64,000 bases of DNA, taken from positions 61,498 through 125,497 of the forward strand of contig NW_017804598.1 in NCBI RefSeq assembly GCF_001625305.1. Direction: 5' to 3'. Shown piece by piece: positions 29,801 through 42,400 of this stretch. Each line of letters starts with the position of its first letter. Positions within the stretch are counted from its first letter, which is position 1. The position numbers were made by a program, and so were the translations under genes. The notes beneath the pieces are model-generated. The model had not been told where the DNA came from and searched no databases. It saw only the letters and a list, made by a program, of their open reading frames with translations. Source of the DNA: Branchiostoma belcheri (Eukaryota; Chordata; Leptocardii; Amphioxiformes; Branchiostomatidae).

Positions 29801-32192
29801 CACTACAGGACACAGGGGCCACCTCAACATCATGGGCCACATGACAGGTCACATGGGCCAGCACAACATCATGGGCCACACGAGAGGCCTCACGGCCCAT
29901 CACAACATCATGGGCCACGTTATGGGCCCCCTGAACAGCATGGGCCACATGGCAGAATAACGCAAAGGCACCAAGCCCCTGACTATAGTCCTCAACAACA
30001 TGGACATGCTGCATGGCATGCAGACCTCCACCAACCCCCTCACCCCCACCACCAACCCCCTCACCCCCACTTTCCCCCCTACCTGCGCAATGTTGGTAGG
30101 CGTTCTAGCGAGGGAGACATCGCAGACTTCTACCAGCAAGACGGCGTGAGACGAGAGTCCTTCAGCCCATACAGCAAGATCCCGCCTATCGGCCCGCAGG
30201 AAGAGAGGAAAGCTGCCAAGAACACCATCAACCACGCAAACAAACATACTCTGAAGGCAAAGAGCAACTCGGAGGGATACTTGGCTTCGTATGCCAAAAG
30301 TAAGGCCATGGCAAAGAAGAAACCACAGACATACAAGCCTTATACTATGAAAGATTACAACAACCTGAAGAAAGATACGAGACTAGGAGGGCTGGGACCA
30401 GACCTGGAGAGAGTCCAAGACAAGGTAGGTCATTCTATAGGCAATGTGCCGGGCCTTGTTATTGTAAAAAATGATATATTTCCTGCATATAAGTTGTATC
30501 AAATATGACACATTCAGTCTCACGACCATGCTTGTTTGGCTTTTTTTCTACATGTATTTCAGACATCTCAAACATGTATATTTAAAATTAAAGCTGTGAT
30601 CCAAAAGTTTTGTTCCCTACCTGGTGATAATCGGGCTATGTCTTTTAAGACCGAGAAAGCACGCAGACAGAAGGAGTATGCCAACACCCTGAGGGAACAA
30701 CATGCCAAACAGAAGGCAGACTGGCAGAAGAAGAGAGACGCCCAGCCGTACTACCCACAGGATGACGAGGGGGACTTCTACTCCAAGAGAGAAGTCGTAA
30801 GTCATTTTGTACAACCTGTTCTGTTTCTCGACAAGGAATGCATTTTTCTTTTGAAACCAGACAGCACACAATTTGTGTCCCAAAATTCAAAACACAGAGC
30901 TCAAACCTAAAAATACTTTTTTCTTAATATAATGAATTACCGCTAAAAGCTGATCAAATCTAGAAACCAGGTGTTATCTGAAATGATGCGACTTTTGCTG
31001 TATTTCTGGTTTGAGAAAAATGCATACCACTCTGCTGTTATAGGAGTAGTATAATGTAGTACCTAAGCATTCTCTGTAGGAAGGCAATAAAGCACTTAAT
31101 AACCAAAAGCACCTAGGTAGCAAAAAAAACTAGGCACCAGTGTCCGAATACTAATTTCCCCTGCAACTCCCTACTTTAAAGCGTATAATCTAAACTCTCC
31201 AAATATCTCAATATGAACCTTGCATGTATTTAAATATGCAATTATGCAGCAGGAGGTGGAAGAAGAAGATGATGCCCAAAAAAGGAGAAAGAGAGTGAGT
31301 ATTATGGGATATATTCTCAAATATGGCTACAAAAGCCATATTGCCACTCTTGCCATCTCATTAATATGCATGCTGACTAAACCTCTCATTCTGATGTTTC
31401 ACTGCAGTTTTCTCATACTAAAAGCTCACGATATGGTGCCTACATAACCATATTACATCTAAAAGGAATTAGAATAGACTAATCTGCTAGAGCTTATGCA
31501 CATCATGAACCTGATATGCTTTTTACATTCATTGAAACATTACTAATAGTAAAGATATTGCCTACATATTATGTGTGCCTGTAAATATACACATGGACTT
31601 GAATAATGGATTTTCATGTCACTGAGTTATCATAGTAGAACATATGGCATCCTCAAATGCTCTTGGTTACAGGTAACTAATCTAGTTAACTAATCTACGG
31701 GAATAAGATAAACATAACATTTTGATAACTATAGTCATTGAAATCTGTCAACTTGTGTTGGGTGCAATGAAAATTATTTTCACTAGAGGGCTCTCCTCAC
31801 ATTAATCCCTACCATCTAATGACTTTGCTACACAACCCTTCAGGGTTTTGTGTAGGTAACATGCAGTTGGACAGTGAGTAACATATGACCATTTTCAGGC
31901 CTTGCAGTATGCCAAGAGTGTGCCAAAGCCCAAGCCTGCACCTCTACCGAAGGCAGTGACGCTTCTGGAAACCCATCAGCATCCAGACACCATCCCCTAC
32001 CACCCACCACCGGCAGAGAACCACCAACCAAACATCATGAAGATAGAACGTGAAGACCCCGCGCAGCCCGCACCAAGCCCGGCGCTGTCAGAAATCCAGA
32101 AGATGAGGATGAGACACGAGAAGGACAGAGCAAATGCGGAGGCCATCCGCCGAAACATGGGTTCAAAAGTACAGGGGGTTGTGGACTCTTAG
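26682..32192 (+). CDS. jhy: JHY ortholog (juvenile hydrocephalus protein, C11orf63 family)
   Basis: Five coding exons (26682-26842, 27113-30424, 30650-30796, 31250-31294, 31899-32192) encode about 1,319 residues. The large middle exon is disordered: acidic (SDDDDDNDEHVRDSLDDEED), Pro/Gln/Ser-rich, then a His repeat. The conserved JHY C-terminus is clear: KPYTMKDYNNLKKDTRLGG with LGPDL, then TEKARRQKEYANTLREQH, a short acidic exon, and ALQYAKSVPKPKP. Known: mouse Jhy loss causes hydrocephalus with defective ependymal cilia, so the protein acts in motile cilium assembly. The start is the first ATG after the acceptor at 26656. Oddity: exon 27113-30424 needs one extra base near 27161 to stay in frame with exon 2. 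Confidence 0.87.
27113..30424 (+). CDS. jhy: JHY exon 3, large disordered exon
   Basis: Acceptor tttttcattcag, donor gtaggt. It begins SVKVDSSSDEEREEHY in the frame of exon 2, but from about 27164 the coding-like frame is shifted (SDSPGQNHLHSRDSPHLPY) and then stays open to LERVQDK. Either one C is missing from the run at 27161-27163, or an acceptor at 27123 or 27126 is used. The 3' part carries the JHY motif YTMKDYNNLKKDTRLGGLG. Confidence 0.82.
29815..29960 (+). repeat. jhy: His-Gly-Pro coding minisatellite in JHY
   Basis: Four degenerate repeats of caacatcatgggccaca encode QHHGPH-type units (QHHGPHDRSHGPA, QHHGPHERPHGPS, QHHGPR). A second Pro/His run (HQPPHPHHQPPHPH) follows near 30030. 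The repeat is in frame and likely variable in length between individuals. Confidence 0.7.
30650..30796 (+). CDS. jhy: JHY exon 4
   Basis: Acceptor tgtcttttaag, donor gtaagt, phase 0-0. Encodes TEKARRQKEYANTLREQHAK through GDFYSKREV, the basic helical segment kept in vertebrate JHY. Confidence 0.82.
31250..31294 (+). CDS. jhy: JHY exon 5, small acidic exon
   Basis: A 45-base exon, QEVEEEDDAQKRRKR, with acceptor attatgcag and donor gtgagt. A second in-frame cag three bases downstream could drop one Gln. Confidence 0.65.
31899..32192 (+). CDS. jhy: JHY exon 6, C-terminus
   Basis: Acceptor ccattttcag. Encodes ALQYAKSVPKPKPAPLPK, a JHY signature, then a Pro-rich link and EIQKMRMRHEKDRANAEAI; stop TAG at 32190-32192. 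Confidence 0.84.
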   Translation, partial: ALQYAKSVPKPKPAPLPKAVTLLETHQHPDTIPYHPPPAENHQPNIMKIEREDPAQPAPSPALSEIQKMRMRHEKDRANAEAIRRNMGSKVQGVVDS

Positions 32193-34951
32193 AGTACCAG
32201 TTAGTGCAAGGGGAACTTGATGCTAAAGACTCAGTAGATGCATCTTGTCTTGCCTTTCAAGTTGCATTCTTTCAGGGACACTTCTTTAAATGATTAGGCC
32301 ACACTCATTTATTTCCTTGATTATTACACATTTTAAAGTAAAACTTCAGCAAGACGACAATATGAAAACACAGAACTGGGTGTAAATCTCCAGCCTTACT
32401 AAGGAGGTTCCATCAAATTTTATTGCACCTCCATGGTCCTAGGTGTCACCATATTCCTTTCTTTAGAAATTGTATGTAGCAAGTTACAAACGTTCCCCTC
32501 AGCCATGTTTCAACTTTTGTGTTTCATGTGGGTTTTATATCTTTCAATATCTAAGAACCAAAAACATGTTTGGAAAGATCACGACATCTTTAACAAAATT
32601 TTTTCTTGTCAGTGGTCTTTTAGGAGTTTTCTTGTTTGTATTTTTGTTTGGACCACATTTGTCCTACCCTACATTTGTGCTTCCCTACATTTTCGAACTT
32701 GCAGTCAGAAACCAAGGCTACTAAAAGTCATGCCACACCAGTCATTCTGCACCTGGGCTTCAGTTGGCCTCTTCCTTTGTGTGTTGGCAATAACACGCCC
32801 GCATGGCACACATTGTGCACAAAGTAAGTCATACCAACTAGAGCACCGTTGACCCAACTCCAATCCCGGCAACAAACCCTTTCACGAAACATTTCCTGGG
32901 GCGAATGCTTGGTCCACATATCTTTTCTGTCCTCGATGAATCCCTGCGACATTGTGACTCCAGTAAAATCTGGAGATCAACTTGAAAACACACCATCAGG
33001 AATATATATGTCAAGGTGTATTGTGCCTTTTGCATCTCCAACAACATATAAACAGTACACAGAGCTGCTCCCCCACTAGGGATAGGGTATACAGGAGCAC
33101 CGAATGGCCCGTTTGCACATAAACCATGGTGTAAATATGTACAGTTGGATTAGTAATTGTTTGTGGGCACATTCCGAAGTTTCTCAAGTACAGAGATGGT
33201 GCGAAAAGTTAGGGACCAATCAAGCGAAATTTGATACTTCAGGAAATAGTTTAAGACTGTTATCTAGGAGCCAGATCCTTTGTTGTAATGTCTGAATCTT
33301 GAATGTAATGTGTACAAAGTAAGGTTACACTAGAATGTGCAATGACAAAAAGTGGGATGATTTGAACACTATAATGATGTAATGATATAATTGTTCGTAC
33401 CACAAATTCTATCTAATGGTGTATATATATAGTTTTTGTTTGTAAATTTGTTACTGGCCTCTCAACGTTCTGTGTGATGTGTTCAAAGCGTAAACAAAAG
33501 GCTTATAGACGTATATAGCAGCCTAGCCCTATATCATTGTCCTATCAACAAAGAACAGGTGCGAGCACGTTGTGCAATTTACTAGGTAAACACCCCCAAT
33601 AATTGTAAACCACCGTTTAATGGAAATTGCTGAACATACACACCTGTTCGCCGTACATCCACCTGCTGACCACCAGGAGCTTTCATTTACAGCTTTATTA
33701 CGTCGTGTAGTTCCTGTGTCGTTTTGAAGTGTGATAGGGGGGGTAGGGTTGAGTCAAGATTTGAACGTTGTCATTAGAGTCACCTATTGTTGGAGCATAT
33801 GGATGACACTATTTTAAAGATGGGTAGAAATTATATTTTTTGATTGTCTAATATGTTTTGACTGAAATGTTGTCATCCAAGTAAATCTATATGTTGTGCC
33901 ACAGTCTGTAAGTCACATCAAATTCATCAATATAGAGTATATGTAGTATGTGTACAGATATGTATTGAATGTATAGGTGGAACACTTTAGATGTATGTGT
34001 ATAGCTGATCAATCAGGAACGTTCAGAAATGTGATGTAAATATAAGAAATGTACCCTGATCCATATTTTTATTCACCAGATAACAAACTCATTAATTGTC
34101 AGTTTTTGTGTCTTTCGTTAAGTGCTGTCACCCCACAGTTGCTTTTATTCTGAAACAGTCTGTTGTTGTGCAAAACTCAAGAGAGCTGTTTTGACTTGTA
34201 TACGGTTACTGATGCTCAAAAGCACTTAAAATCCGATATATCTAAAAGCGATGTCCGGTTTCCGGACAAGCCATTGAATATATGAACTGCAGGTGTGAAA
34301 CTTGTATGGACTCTTGGCATTCTGCTTTTGACAGTCGTAAAGTTGGGATATCTGGAATTGATGTGTTTGTGTTTGGTAAGTCACACAGGTGTTCACACAG
34401 GTAATAAATCAAACAGGTGAGTCTGACACCTTAATTGTCCCACGGCCCACTGGAGTCTTAACTTGGGTGCCATTCCTTTTATAGCGAGAGAGCCGTGTAT
34501 TGTGCAAGTTGTGCCCTTTGTAACGTACCAACCGAGAAACTCCTAGTTTTTATGATTCTTGGCCAAAGCCACAACATAGGAAATATATTGGTATTTTTAA
34601 AAGCAACCCAGTGAGATGTCTTGAGTGCCCTCTAGTGGAAGGTTTATCTCTAAGGACACTAAAGGCACTTGTCTTTTTGATGGACCATAGTGTGTGGAGA
34701 ATGCTAAGTTGAAAAGATTTTTAAAGAAAGAAAGATGTTTAAATCCGTCAAATACCTCACTAGCTGTCAGCATGATTTTCTTTCGGCTTTAGAAAGGGCA
34801 AAAGTCCTGACAAGTTTCCTCTATTAACCATTATTCTTAAAAACCTGAGTCTTGACGAGAAAGCAACCTTGGTTTGATCAAAGCCAAAATGAGCAAATAA
34901 CTCAACTACTACTTTAAATCTGCCAGGTCTTTTGTTGTAACTTACAATAAA
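32193..34951 (+). other. jhy: JHY 3' UTR and downstream region
   Basis: No further exon is visible. AATAAA occurs at 34403-34408 and 34946-34951, either of which could end the transcript. Stretches such as 32430-32760 are open in more than one frame but lack splice context. Confidence 0.4.
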
Positions 34952-34959
34952 ACACATGG

Positions 34960-37900
34960 ATGTGTTTGTTTAAGAAAGGTTGAGCTTGCAAAACTGTCCA
35001 GCCAATCAAAATTTACACACTGATATAAACTTGGGATATCAGAAGGGTTTTGGAACGTGCAGTTTATTGATTTTGCCTCATGGGATGAATAGTTATCATC
35101 TGTTCAGAGTGTGGCAAATGACATCAAGCAAATTGCTCTTATCAAAGTGTCAGAAATGTTTCTTCCACATTGGGTGTTGATCTGGGAACATATACATCTG
35201 GAAGGGTCTATGGTTCAATCAGGTTATTATGATCTTATCATCAAATGATCGAGTCATTAAGTTCACCCATAAATGTAGGCTGTATCATCTCACTTCCTTG
35301 TTTCGCAGAGAGTTTGAAGTAAAAATTTTAAAAGAGGTCAAGATTAAAAACTAAAGTAGTGTGTATGAAAGAAAAAATCAGGAGACTTAAAGCTGCTTTC
35401 CTCTCAGACTGAGTCCTTGGCAAACGTCACTGGCAAGTTGTGCGGTTTTCAAAGACAAATGACATTCCATTTCCAAAGACCTTTTTGCAAACAACATGTA
35501 CTTGCTAATTACCGTCAACAAGCAGGTAAGATGGATTATATAACCTCCTCAGGTAGAACAATAGCCCGTGGACACCTGGGGGGCTGTAGATTACCCTACA
35601 GATCACAGCAAATTGCCTGTTTGATCAGGCTCAGGGCCAAAATCTTATGCTTGAGTCTGTGTAAAGAAAAAGGGGGAAGTTGAATCCCAAGGCAAATTGG
35701 CTCAGGGTGAAACCATTTTGTGTGAAGTATTTTGGAAGGAAGCTGATGTGTGTTTAGGGTAGGGGGGTAGGTAGTGAAATATTTTCAGTCAGCAGATATA
35801 TTCAACTTGAACTTTCAGGCTGTTGGATACAATGCATTAGGTAGAATTATCTCCCTAAACAATTGAATTATAAAATGGAGTAGGTAACGTTAGATATCTG
35901 TGGATTGCTGTTTCCAACTTCTCTTCAATTTCATTTCTAAGATACCTTTTTGCCCATCTAGAGAGATGATTTTGGTATATACACGTGTAGACCAAGTCTT
36001 ATACACAATTATGTTCCTGTACTTCAGGTCTATTCCCTTATTTTTCAAGTGATTTGACTGATTTTCAGAGCCTTAGGCAAATGCCACCAATTCAAAAGAG
36101 ACCCCAGACTTCCTCTTAGATGTAATGTTAACATTATAACTTCAACCTCTTGTCTTGTCTCTTGCTAAGCTTTGTACATGTCAGCACTTTCCATGTTGAG
36201 CAAATACAAACTGTTCTAGCATTAGAAGAGGATGCATGTACTCAGCGTACGGCAACAGCTACGTAAACTGTGTCTCATGCTCCAATTGTAATTTGAATTT
36301 AATTCACAATAACAAACACACTGTTGCAGCTTTAAGAGCTAATCTTCTACTGCGCTTGTTTTCCTACACCATATGTACAAATAGGGGACCACAAAGGCGT
36401 CAAACAAGGACTTCGCAAGAGTGAAGCACATGTGGTTTTACGCGTGCTGCATGGCGCGTGCTTGTGAGAACGGCACGTTGTTGATGAGAAGAGGATTTAG
36501 ATTTTTTTTTCAAAATTTGGTCAAAACCTATTAAGTAAAGTCTTGCTTTTCTCATTAGATAAACAATTGCATCAATTTCAAAGTTGAGTCTATTTGTGTT
36601 CATATACTAAGTACTTTTTTCCTTTGCCCTGTTGTCCATTGAGGAACTTCAAAAAGTTCAATCAATGTAGGTCATATGATGACATGTTCAACTACATTTG
36701 GTGCCCTATTAAACTACATGTATTTGCCTTTTTTTTTTCAAACAAATGTACTTGTGGGTCGTCTTATGTGCCAAATCAAAGATAGAAAAAGATGTTTAGC
36801 CCACTGTCTTGTAAACCTGCAGCCCGATAAAGCAATCTTTAATTTTTTCTTTTAAATTCAAAGAAAAGGGAGTATATCTTCAAGAGATTTATTGACAAAG
36901 TATTCCTAATGTTACATCCTGAACGTAAAAGTTTTAACCTGAGTCTCTAGTACTGTTAGTTATCCTATTTTTCTTAATACAAATACTACTGCATACAAGG
37001 ATCATCAGAAATATTTTGGAGTTGTTAGTACTAGTGTTAGTACAAGCACTTGAAAAATACTTGGTGTGGTTATAACATTGTTACCTTGTCTAGCCTACAT
37101 AAAATGACAAAAGTATGGAACAAGATCTGAATGACCTCAATCATTCTCCCTTTTTTTGTACCCCACAAGCATGTTTGATGTCATAATACTTTCTATTGTA
37201 TGATACGAAAAGGTTCCCGTTCGGTGAGCCATTACTATTCAGAGCGAGTAAAAATTAGCCCTGGTCGCAGTATTTTCTATACACAGACACCTGTATGTTA
37301 ATACAGCTCTTGTTTATTTTGACTTATCATTGTGACCTTTGAGCAAAGAAAAAAGCAAACATCCAAGACTATCATGTAAACGAATCGATATTGTCACGGG
37401 TGACAGGAAATGGACCTTGAAACAGGATGGAGAGCAAATCATGTCCACATTTATTTATCATTNNNNNNNNNNNNNNNNNNNNNNNNNNNNNNNNNNNNNN
37501 NNNNNNNNNNNNNNNNNNNNNNNNNNNNNNNNNNNNNNNNNNNNNNNNNNNNNNNNNNNNNNNNNNNNNNNNNNNNNNNNNNNNNNNNNNNNNNNNNNNN
37601 NNNNNNNNNNNNNNNNNNNNNNNNNNNNNNNNNNNNNNNNNNNNNNNNNNNNNNNNNNNNNNNNNNNNNNNNNNNNNNNNNNNNNNNNNNNNNNNNNNNN
37701 NNNNNNNNNNNNNNNNNNNNNNNNNNNNNNNNNNNNNNNNNNNNNNNNNNNNNNNNNNNNNNNNNNNNNNNNNNNNNNNNNNNNNNNNNNNNNNNNNNNN
37801 NNNNNNNNNNNNNNNNNNNNNNNNNNNNNNNNNNNNNNNNNNNNNNNNNNNNNNNNNNNNNNNNNNNNNNNNNNNNNNNNNNNNNNNNNNNNNNNNNNNN

Positions 37901-39299
37901 NNNNNNNNNNNNNNNNNNNNNNNNNNNNNNNNNNNNNNNNNNNNNNNNNNNNNNNNNNNNNNNNNNNNNNNNNNNNNNNNNNNNNNNNNNNNNNNNNNNN
38001 NNNNNNNNNNNNNNNNNNNNNNNNNNNNNNNNNNNNNNNNNNNNNNNNNNNNNNNNNNNNNNNNNNNNNNNNNNNNNNNNNNNNNNGCCTAAGTGCTGAT
38101 GTCAACGTGTTTACGCAAAATTTGATTTAAGTAAACAAAAAACAAGCTGCAAGCTGCAGGAGGCACACCAGACCAACCTGATAAAGATCCAGAAGATCAG
38201 TTGCTATCAGATAAAGTTGATGGCATAATGGTATCATGCTACCTTATGGGTGGAGACACTTTTGTGTGGTCCTATGAAGCAGGGTAGTCTTACAAAACAG
38301 GACAAAACAAAACAACTCCCATGAGGACAACAGATATTGTGATAGTGGATAGTCCAGAGGATAGGGGTGATCTAGAATAAAAATCAAAACGGGGGCAAGG
38401 CAATTGGAAAAGAAGGAGGGCAGGGTCTCTTGCCCATTGGTCAATGTTGGATGCACTTGAAGAGGATGGTATTGATGGTTATTGTGAAACTTTTGTGCCC
38501 CCACTTTTTTCCTTTTCATTGAACAATTTAAGATAATACTATCTAAGGATAGAGAAATGCCTATGTGGAAAAAAAAACATTTTATTACACTATTGTGGTA
38601 GTATGATATTAATGTTACATGTATTTTGTATTCCTCACATTATAATTCGAATTCACACAAATAATACATGGTGCCACAGGACTTTGACTTGGTATTTCGC
38701 ATTATTTGCCAGTTCATAATTCATTTTGCCTTATAAGCGATTTTTCTATGTAACGTTATTCGCAAGTACAAATTTTATTCTTTTGAATACTAGTACATGT
38801 ACTCCCGTTCTGGTTTGGGTTGGGTCCGTCCATTATATCAACCCGGCCAGCGCAGGCGGGTGGTCCATGTTGACGTCACTGTACCAACACACGCCGCGCT
38901 ATGGAAGGGTACTAATGGTGTATACACGTACGCGTGTTTCGTAATTTTCTGCAACAAAAATGCTAACATTTCGTCAACATTTATGACTTTTGATGTTTCC
39001 CTTTTTCTAATATATGTTTTGTATTCTTTTGAGGAAACTAAGACAATGATATTGTTGGCGTGTAGATAAACCGGTTTAACAGTAAACCCTACACGAGCCA
39101 AAAGGGTAGATCCGCCTATCGATATACATGTGAATGCGGCAGCCGCACTTCGGATTTGAATGGTGGGAAGCGGAGTGTCAGACGACGTTTTGGCCCCAGA
39201 AACTGGCGTTTTCCCGTCAAAATAAAAGCAAGTCTCTGGATATTCGAGCGTCCGAAGGGTTGATGGTAGATAGGCGGAGCTGCTTTTACCGTGGTTAGG
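34960..39299. other. Intergenic region with assembly gap
   Basis: AT-rich, no supported gene. It includes the N run below, and rises in GC and CpG from about 38800 towards the next gene's putative promoter. Confidence 0.5.
37463..38086. other. Assembly gap of 624 N
   Basis: A run of N. Any reading frame across it is meaningless. Confidence 0.99.
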
Positions 39300-39464
39300 A
39301 CTCAGTTGGAAAATAGAAAGGAAAAATTCCGGTCCGGACAAGGAGCGAGGAGAGCTGTCAGGACGCGGGGGAGCGACTACTACACTACCGCTCCGATCTC
39401 TGTTGTGTGTTCGGGCCGGTGTTTGCTTGGGATTTGAACTCTCCGAGGAAGGCGTGCAATTCAG
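39300..39464 (+). other. Putative non-coding first exon of the right-hand gene
   Basis: A GC- and CpG-richer segment ending in a strong donor (caattcag/gtacgt). The transcription start is not defined; 39300 is a guess from base composition. It is assigned to the signal-peptide exon at 55239 because no other acceptor with coding follow-up is visible between them. Confidence 0.4.
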
Positions 39465-42400
39465 GTACGTCCTAAACATCATATCACAAGGATTCTATGC
39501 TTAACTTCATGTCTATTTAAACGCTGCAGTGTGGTTTTCCTCAGAAACCGATATTTAACATGTTCGGACTCGCTCTTACCGAATAATACGTGCATATTTT
39601 TACCGAGGTCTTTTCTTTGGCCATCTGCCACTGCAACCCCCATGCAGGGTTCAAAAATACCCGTTTTTTTACCCAAGCCAAATGTAGGTTGCTGGAAGAC
39701 GTTATAGCCACCAAGGAATGTTTTTATAAATCTTGTGATGAAATTATAGAAGGCTCCGTCCGTCGTTGCCATTCTGGACTTGCTATTTTGGTACGACTGC
39801 CGCGCGCAGTATTTTGACTTTTGCCCTGCCGAAAAAAAAAAAAAAGAAAGAGAGAGATAGTCTTGCCTGCGAACCGTTATCTCACGGTGTTGAAAGCTCG
39901 ATCACAAACCACCCAATTTTCCCCAATCGTCTGTTGATTGCGGGATTTCTGGTGTTGAAACCGCGGGTAAATCCTCCAAACAATTTCACGTTATCCAGAC
40001 ACTAACGTTGGCGCCATGGTGGCAGTTTTGCCACAGATTCGTTTCTCCGTACTCAGTAAAAATTGGCTGCCACGTCGTTTCAACGGGCTGGCTTCCTACT
40101 ATCCCTGCATTATCAGGTTATTTTTTTGGATCAACAGAAAGAAGATAAGCTTGAGATACATCTCTTAAACTGCATTTCAAGTGAAGCAGCTTTGTTTGGG
40201 TGGCTATGATTGTAGACTATAAACTTGTATCATTTTTGTGGCAACTACAAATCAGGGAAGATGCCACATGCGTGTCAAATTATGTAGCCATGAAAACACG
40301 GGTCGTGAGTTGGTGTGAAAATCTTGGGTTTGAGAATCGATAATGTGATATCTGAATTATATATTCAGGGCGATTTTTTTAGAAACATACCATCATTGTA
40401 TATATTATTCTGTAATTTCCTATGACAAGATCAAATCAAGAAGGTCAGCAGTGCAGGAAGTTGCTTTCCGCGCCAGGTGTTGGCATGCTTTGCTTGAAAA
40501 TGGTTGGTCTCCCATCAGTTATAGCCGTGATTTGTATGGAATCTGATAGGGCTTTGTCTACTTTTGCTCACTGTTGTTGAGCTGGTCTTGAGCGTTTTCA
40601 CTTGGGCCAGGTGTGGTGAGGTAAGTCAGCGAGTCCAGCTGAACCGTGTCTTTGTTTTTCGCAGATAAGGTTTTTTTTCTTTCACCTGCAAGGTTCCCAT
40701 GAAATATGGTACCCCGCAGTTGACCTCTCCATCCTTCTTCGTTCCATCTTTATGCCACTGGTTAACTCCAAATGCAAGTTTTGTGTGGCTTCAAAGAGGT
40801 CCTCTGGTGCATTCACAGAGGGGGAGTGCATTTAAATGCGTTGATGAATGTTTTTCTTCTTTTTCTTTTCGTTCCGCCATCTTTCTTCCAAAAGCAGAGA
40901 TGAATTGGCAAATCATCTGCCCCCTGCCCTTCAAATAGCAACCAGGATGGGGGCTGCAGCCATTGGCATCCATCCCAATGTGGAAATGATATTGACTTGA
41001 GCTGTTCTCACTGTATGCTTTTCCTGGCCTGGACAACAGTTATCCAATGTATCTTAAGCTATACTGACCCTAACACAATGACCATGAAGACAAATGTGCT
41101 TGTACCATAATGGAAAGAGTGGAAGGGAGGTCATATCATCACCAGCAAATACATTTTAAAGTGAACTAGCTGAAATCCTTTTGGACAGACCTGACTAGGC
41201 TGGGTCAGACTCTGGAATTAGACTCAATGTGTTGCTTTGCATACCAAAAAAGCTTTGAACACTGATGCCAATGGTTTTAAAATCTTAACTCCGTACTTAG
41301 CCATTTGTTTTTGTTCCTAGTCCTATTTTTGCCCACACTCCTGTAAAAAATTAAATGCTGTACAATCAATAGCAATGCATTTGAATGGGACTGATTTACA
41401 CCATTCAAAGTAATTCACACGTCTGTTGATAAGATTTGGACCACTTTGATAGGGATTCCACAATAGCATTAGTCAGTTTTGCACCTAGTATTAGAATCAC
41501 ACAATTAACAATTACCAATCCTATCCAGACCACAACTACCCAATACTAGCTAATAGATATTCCTATCTCATGTTATATGTCACCACATTTTGCCACCATT
41601 ATTTGCAGCCCCTCCTTGTTTGATATGCAGTTAGCGGAGAATGGCATGGAGATGCAAATAAACATAAAACCTCTTCAGGGGGAAGTGTAACTACACGTAT
41701 ATGCTGTCTGTAGGCCCTGCCAGGGAGAGCTCCCTGTTTTATTGTCTTGTAAAACCTAATGCTGTAGGTACCCACTTGGACGTTATGTCTCTTTATAGCT
41801 CTTGGTATTACATCTGTATTGTGACTCTCATTTCTCTATAATATTAAATTGTAGTCATATGCAGGTTGATTTTGGTGTGTAAAGCACTTTTTTAGTTTGG
41901 AAAATAGAGCTGTATCTAGTCTCAGAAAACCTGTAGTCTTATTTCATATGGAAAATTCCTTGTCCAAATTTGCTTATTCATCATGCAATATTTTGAGGTG
42001 ATGGAAGGAAATCGTGTGATCTGACTGTTTAGGGCGAACTAGGGCAAATAATGTGTTCCACATAGGTGGTAAATTTAGACCAGAACATGTCTGTTGAACA
42101 TTAAAGATGGCCAGGAGTCATTTCGGAGTAGAAATGTTGGAGCAGAGATTTGTCTGTCTGGATCTGGATATAGCATCCCCAAGGCATTTGCTTTGATGTG
42201 TTGGGGACCCAAATGGTCCTTTTTCATGTCAGCCCATTCATCCTGGGAATCCATTCTAGCTCCACAGGAGGCACCTTTTACTATGACAACCATACATATT
42301 CAGCATGTCGCTGCATTATGCATGACTCTCATATTAAAATTGCTGAGATGTTTTCTAATATATGACGATGGTTCTGATGTTGCACTTTTCTGGCTTTCTG

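Noticed and set aside
27282-30336. Several minus-strand open frames inside the large JHY exon
   Set aside because: Shadows of the long plus-strand coding exon; no splice sites or domains of their own.
32433-32852. A 139-codon open frame downstream of JHY
   Set aside because: Hydrophobic and Cys/Phe-rich from T-rich DNA, two overlapping frames equally open, no splice sites; treated as 3' UTR.
37339-38130. Open frames across the N gap
   Set aside because: They exist only because N is read as any residue.
38838-39482. A 214-codon minus-strand open frame over the GC-rich promoter region
   Set aside because: No splice context, no recognisable domain, Pro/Ser/Arg composition typical of CpG-rich DNA, and it lies antisense to a likely first exon.
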